Source: Hoeflea sp.
GTDB lineage: Bacteria > Pseudomonadota > Alphaproteobacteria > Rhizobiales > Rhizobiaceae
Length of the DNA: 64,000 nt
Direction: 5' to 3'
NCBI GenBank assembly: GCA_020637795.1
Contig: JACKJT010000001.1
Coordinates: 1,116,001-1,180,000, forward strand
Position 1 is the first letter of the stretch. Each line of letters begins with the position of its first letter. A program made the translations under genes and the position numbers. The notes under the pieces were generated by a model that ran no database searches, was not told the origin of the DNA, and worked only from the letters and a program-made list of their open reading frames with translations. Below are positions 62,524 through 64,000 of this stretch, piece after piece.

Positions 62524-62689
62524 ACGCGGGCTGACAGGGACCATGTCCGTGTCGCCATGTTGCCGCTCACATACTGGCAGCAGGCGGCATTTGCAAGAGC
62601 TTTCAGGCCGGTTTTCGCATAATCACCGGTTGATAATTCGCCGCGAAGCGATCGAGGCGGCGGGGCCTGCAAACCGCCCCCAAACGAAA

Positions 62690-62718
62690 AAGGCCGGACA
62701 CCGGGTCCAGCCTTTTCT
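62690..62718 (-). terminator. Terminator after the phasin gene
   Basis: AAAAGGC and GCCTTTT arms, extended by GGA/TCC after a one-base mismatch, enclose a loop of about 8 bases. On the minus strand the hairpin ends in a run of U. It lies about 43 bases after the phasin stop. Confidence 0.75.
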
Positions 62719-62760
62719 CATTTTCAGTGCGTGAAGAATTCAGCCAAGTAGCCGGAGACT

Positions 62761-63219
62761 TCAGGCAGCCTTGATTTCATTCATGGCCTTTTCGGCAACG
62801 GTCTTGGCGGGCTTCGACACGTCTTCGGCAACCTTGCGGGCTGCTTCCTGCATGGCCTTGGCTTGGTCGGCCATCATTTCGGCCTGCTTGCGGAAGAAGC
62901 TGGTCTGCAGCTCGATCATCTGGGCGACCGACTTGACGCCAAGCAGGGCTTCCATGTGCGAGAGCGAATGCTCGACATTGCCGCGGGCTGCGTCGATTGC
63001 CTTGAGGCTGAGTTCGACAGTTCCGGCCTGGGCGGTTTCGAGCGTCGATTCGATCGCCTTGGTGGCATCTTCGGCAACGGTCTTGACCTTGGCGTAGGCT
63101 TCCTTGGTCTGGTTGACCGACTTGTCAGCCATTTCGCGGTAGCTGTCGGTCATCTTGCTGACGTCGAAGGTCGGGAATTCGAACATTTCTGCGGATGTGG
63201 TGGTTTTCTTGGTCGCCAT
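62761..63219 (-). CDS. phaP: Phasin
   Basis: The 152-residue, mostly alpha-helical, Ala/Lys/Glu-rich protein is a phasin of the type that coats polyhydroxybutyrate granules: FEFPTFDVSKMTDSYREMAD at the start, then VNQTKEAYAKVKTVAEDATK, DAARGNVEHSLSHMEALLG and LQTSFFRKQAEMMADQAKAM, the core phasin_2 segments, and an Ala/Lys-rich tail (ISKPAKTVAEK-like). AAGGAG precedes the ATG. In S. meliloti a phasin gene is next to the kinase gene cbrA, as here. The promoter overlaps a PhaR-like site, so it is probably de-repressed when PHB granules form. Confidence 0.9.
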   Translation of the reverse strand: MATKKTTTSAEMFEFPTFDVSKMTDSYREMADKSVNQTKEAYAKVKTVAEDATKAIESTLETAQAGTVELSLKAIDAARGNVEHSLSHMEALLGVKSVAQMIELQTSFFRKQAEMMADQAKAMQEAARKVAEDVSKPAKTVAEKAMNEIKAA

Positions 63220-63278
63220 GTCACTTCTCCTTGAAGCATCAGTGGGACCTTTCGCGGCCCCGTTTCAATTTCAAAGGA

Positions 63279-63322
63279 TATATAGCACGGCTTATGGTGC
63301 AGTGCAACATTTATTGTGCAGC
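63279..63322 (-). promoter_or_regulatory. Phasin promoter overlapped by a PhaR-like site
   Basis: On the minus strand TATATA (63279-63284) is 17 bases from TTGCAC (63302-63307), a fair promoter. TGTTGCACTGCACC overlaps the -35, and a second TGC-TGCA motif (GCTGCACAATA) lies just upstream. These TGC..GCA elements resemble sites of PhaR, the PHB-sensing repressor of phasin genes. PhaR itself is not in the window. Confidence 0.6.
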
Positions 63323-63463
63323 GCGCCATCCGTTAACCGTTTCGTGACAAATGGCGGCCGTTTCGGCGCGGTTCGCTGGACCCGTGACGGTGGCAAAGCT
63401 ATTAATAAACCCTTAATTCCCCCTGACGAAGGGGATAAACAGGCCCAGACTGGAATACCACCC

Positions 63464-64000
63464 ATGCCGGCACATCATTATCCGTTCATCAATCTTGCGG
63501 TTCACGCTTCGGTCCGCGACCATTTCGCCAAGGGCGATGCCGTGGCGGTGCTGAGCCCCGACCTGGGCGAGGTGTTGTGGGCCAACGGCGCGGCGGCGCA
63601 GTTGTTCGGCTTCTCCAATATCTATGACGCGCTCGATGAAGGCCTTGGCGGCCAGACCTCGACGCGGCGGCAGATCGAGAGCGCGGTCAGCGGGCTCGGA
63701 CGGACCGGCCGGCCGCAGAATTTCATGATGCGGGCGGCGGGCGGCTTCTCGCGCACGATGGCGCCGGCAATGCTCGAAGAGATCACCCTGCCCGATGGCG
63801 CCCAGGCGCTGCTGTTGACCAGCAGCCATGCCGGCCAGGTGCTGGCGCCAGGCGCGCGGGCCCGACAGATCATCGCCGGATTTGAGGGAACCGGCACCCA
63901 TGTCGCGGTTCTCGACAGGGACAGCCATGTGCTGGCCGCATCGAGCACATTCGGCGAGATCGGCCTGGCCAGCACCGATATCGAACGGATGGTCGCCGAT
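63464..64000 (+). CDS. cbrA: PAS-domain sensor histidine kinase (CbrA-like), 3' end outside window
   Basis: Only the first 179 residues are present; the frame runs off the right edge. The opening YPFINLAVHASVRDHFAKGD and DLGEVLWANGAAAQLFGFSN are PAS-like sensing segments characteristic of the N-terminus of CbrA/PdhS-type kinases, which control the CtrA cell-cycle network in Rhizobiales through DivK. ITLPDGAQALLLTSSHAG and GTHVAVLDRDSHVLAAS may be a second PAS-like unit. Kinase and ATPase domains would follow outside the window. The name is inferred from the phasin neighbour, as in S. meliloti, and the N-terminal sequence. Confidence 0.75.
   Translation, partial: MPAHHYPFINLAVHASVRDHFAKGDAVAVLSPDLGEVLWANGAAAQLFGFSNIYDALDEGLGGQTSTRRQIESAVSGLGRTGRPQNFMMRAAGGFSRTMAPAMLEEITLPDGAQALLLTSSHAGQVLAPGARARQIIAGFEGTGTHVAVLDRDSHVLAASSTFGEIGLASTDIERMVAD

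Overview
The window is GC-rich chromosomal DNA from an alphaproteobacterium of the Hyphomicrobiales (Rhizobiales), probably Rhizobiaceae or a Hoeflea-like relative. The pointers are a Sinorhizobium-type frcBCAK fructose operon with a divergent ROK regulator, a sitABCD manganese operon with Mur-like boxes, the phasin / CbrA-like kinase gene pair at the right edge, BcsN in the cellulose cluster, and a tRNA-His without an encoded G-1. I see no phage, insertion sequence, CRISPR array or rRNA. The organism assignment is inference from gene content.

Left part (1-10640), catabolic genes. It opens with the tail of a MipA/OmpV-like outer-membrane protein and a small unknown protein. An Lrp/AsnC regulator is divergent from arginase and ornithine cyclodeaminase, which together take arginine to ornithine to proline. 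A YaiI/UPF0178 gene and a LysR regulator follow, then allantoicase and an NCS2 purine permease, which point to ureide/purine use. Ribulose-phosphate 3-epimerase, a VOC protein and an enolase-superfamily sugar-acid enzyme close this part.

Glycan-modification island (10775-20535). Nine genes lie in two divergent arms: four different SAM methyltransferases (CmcI-like, Methyltransf_24-like, FkbM with an extra N-terminal domain, TylF-like), an NAD-dependent epimerase, a radical-SAM/SPASM enzyme, a GT4-type glycosyltransferase and two tandem paralogous GT2-type proteins. Several genes overlap by ATGA. This is the least explained part of the window and the best candidate for an undescribed pathway, probably decoration of a surface glycan.

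Transport and respiration (20866-38058). A complete branched-chain amino-acid ABC transporter (livHMGF, a DUF6867-like membrane protein, livK) is followed by the frcKACB genes with a divergent ROK regulator and a 35-bp operator-like palindrome between them. Next is a CioAB-type bd quinol oxidase, divergent from sitABCD. The sit promoter is flanked by two identical, oppositely oriented 15-bp boxes.

Toxin-antitoxin, glycine cleavage and cellulose (38042-51554). A RES-Xre module overlaps the end of sitD and has a readable promoter/operator. A tandem glycine riboswitch precedes gcvTHP. A cellulose operon on the minus strand (bcsA with PilZ, bcsB, a large TPR protein, bcsN) has no recognisable bcsZ cellulase.

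Right part (51828-64000). A TetR gene without an ordinary start codon sits behind a perfect 18-bp palindrome and is translationally coupled to an RND efflux pump (MFP plus RND, no outer-membrane channel). A second LIV-type ABC transporter on the minus strand has a hairpin between binding protein and permease, and a stand-alone Lrp-type ligand-binding domain is divergent from it. tRNA-His, a phasin with a PhaR-like site and the start of a CbrA-like PAS histidine kinase end the window.
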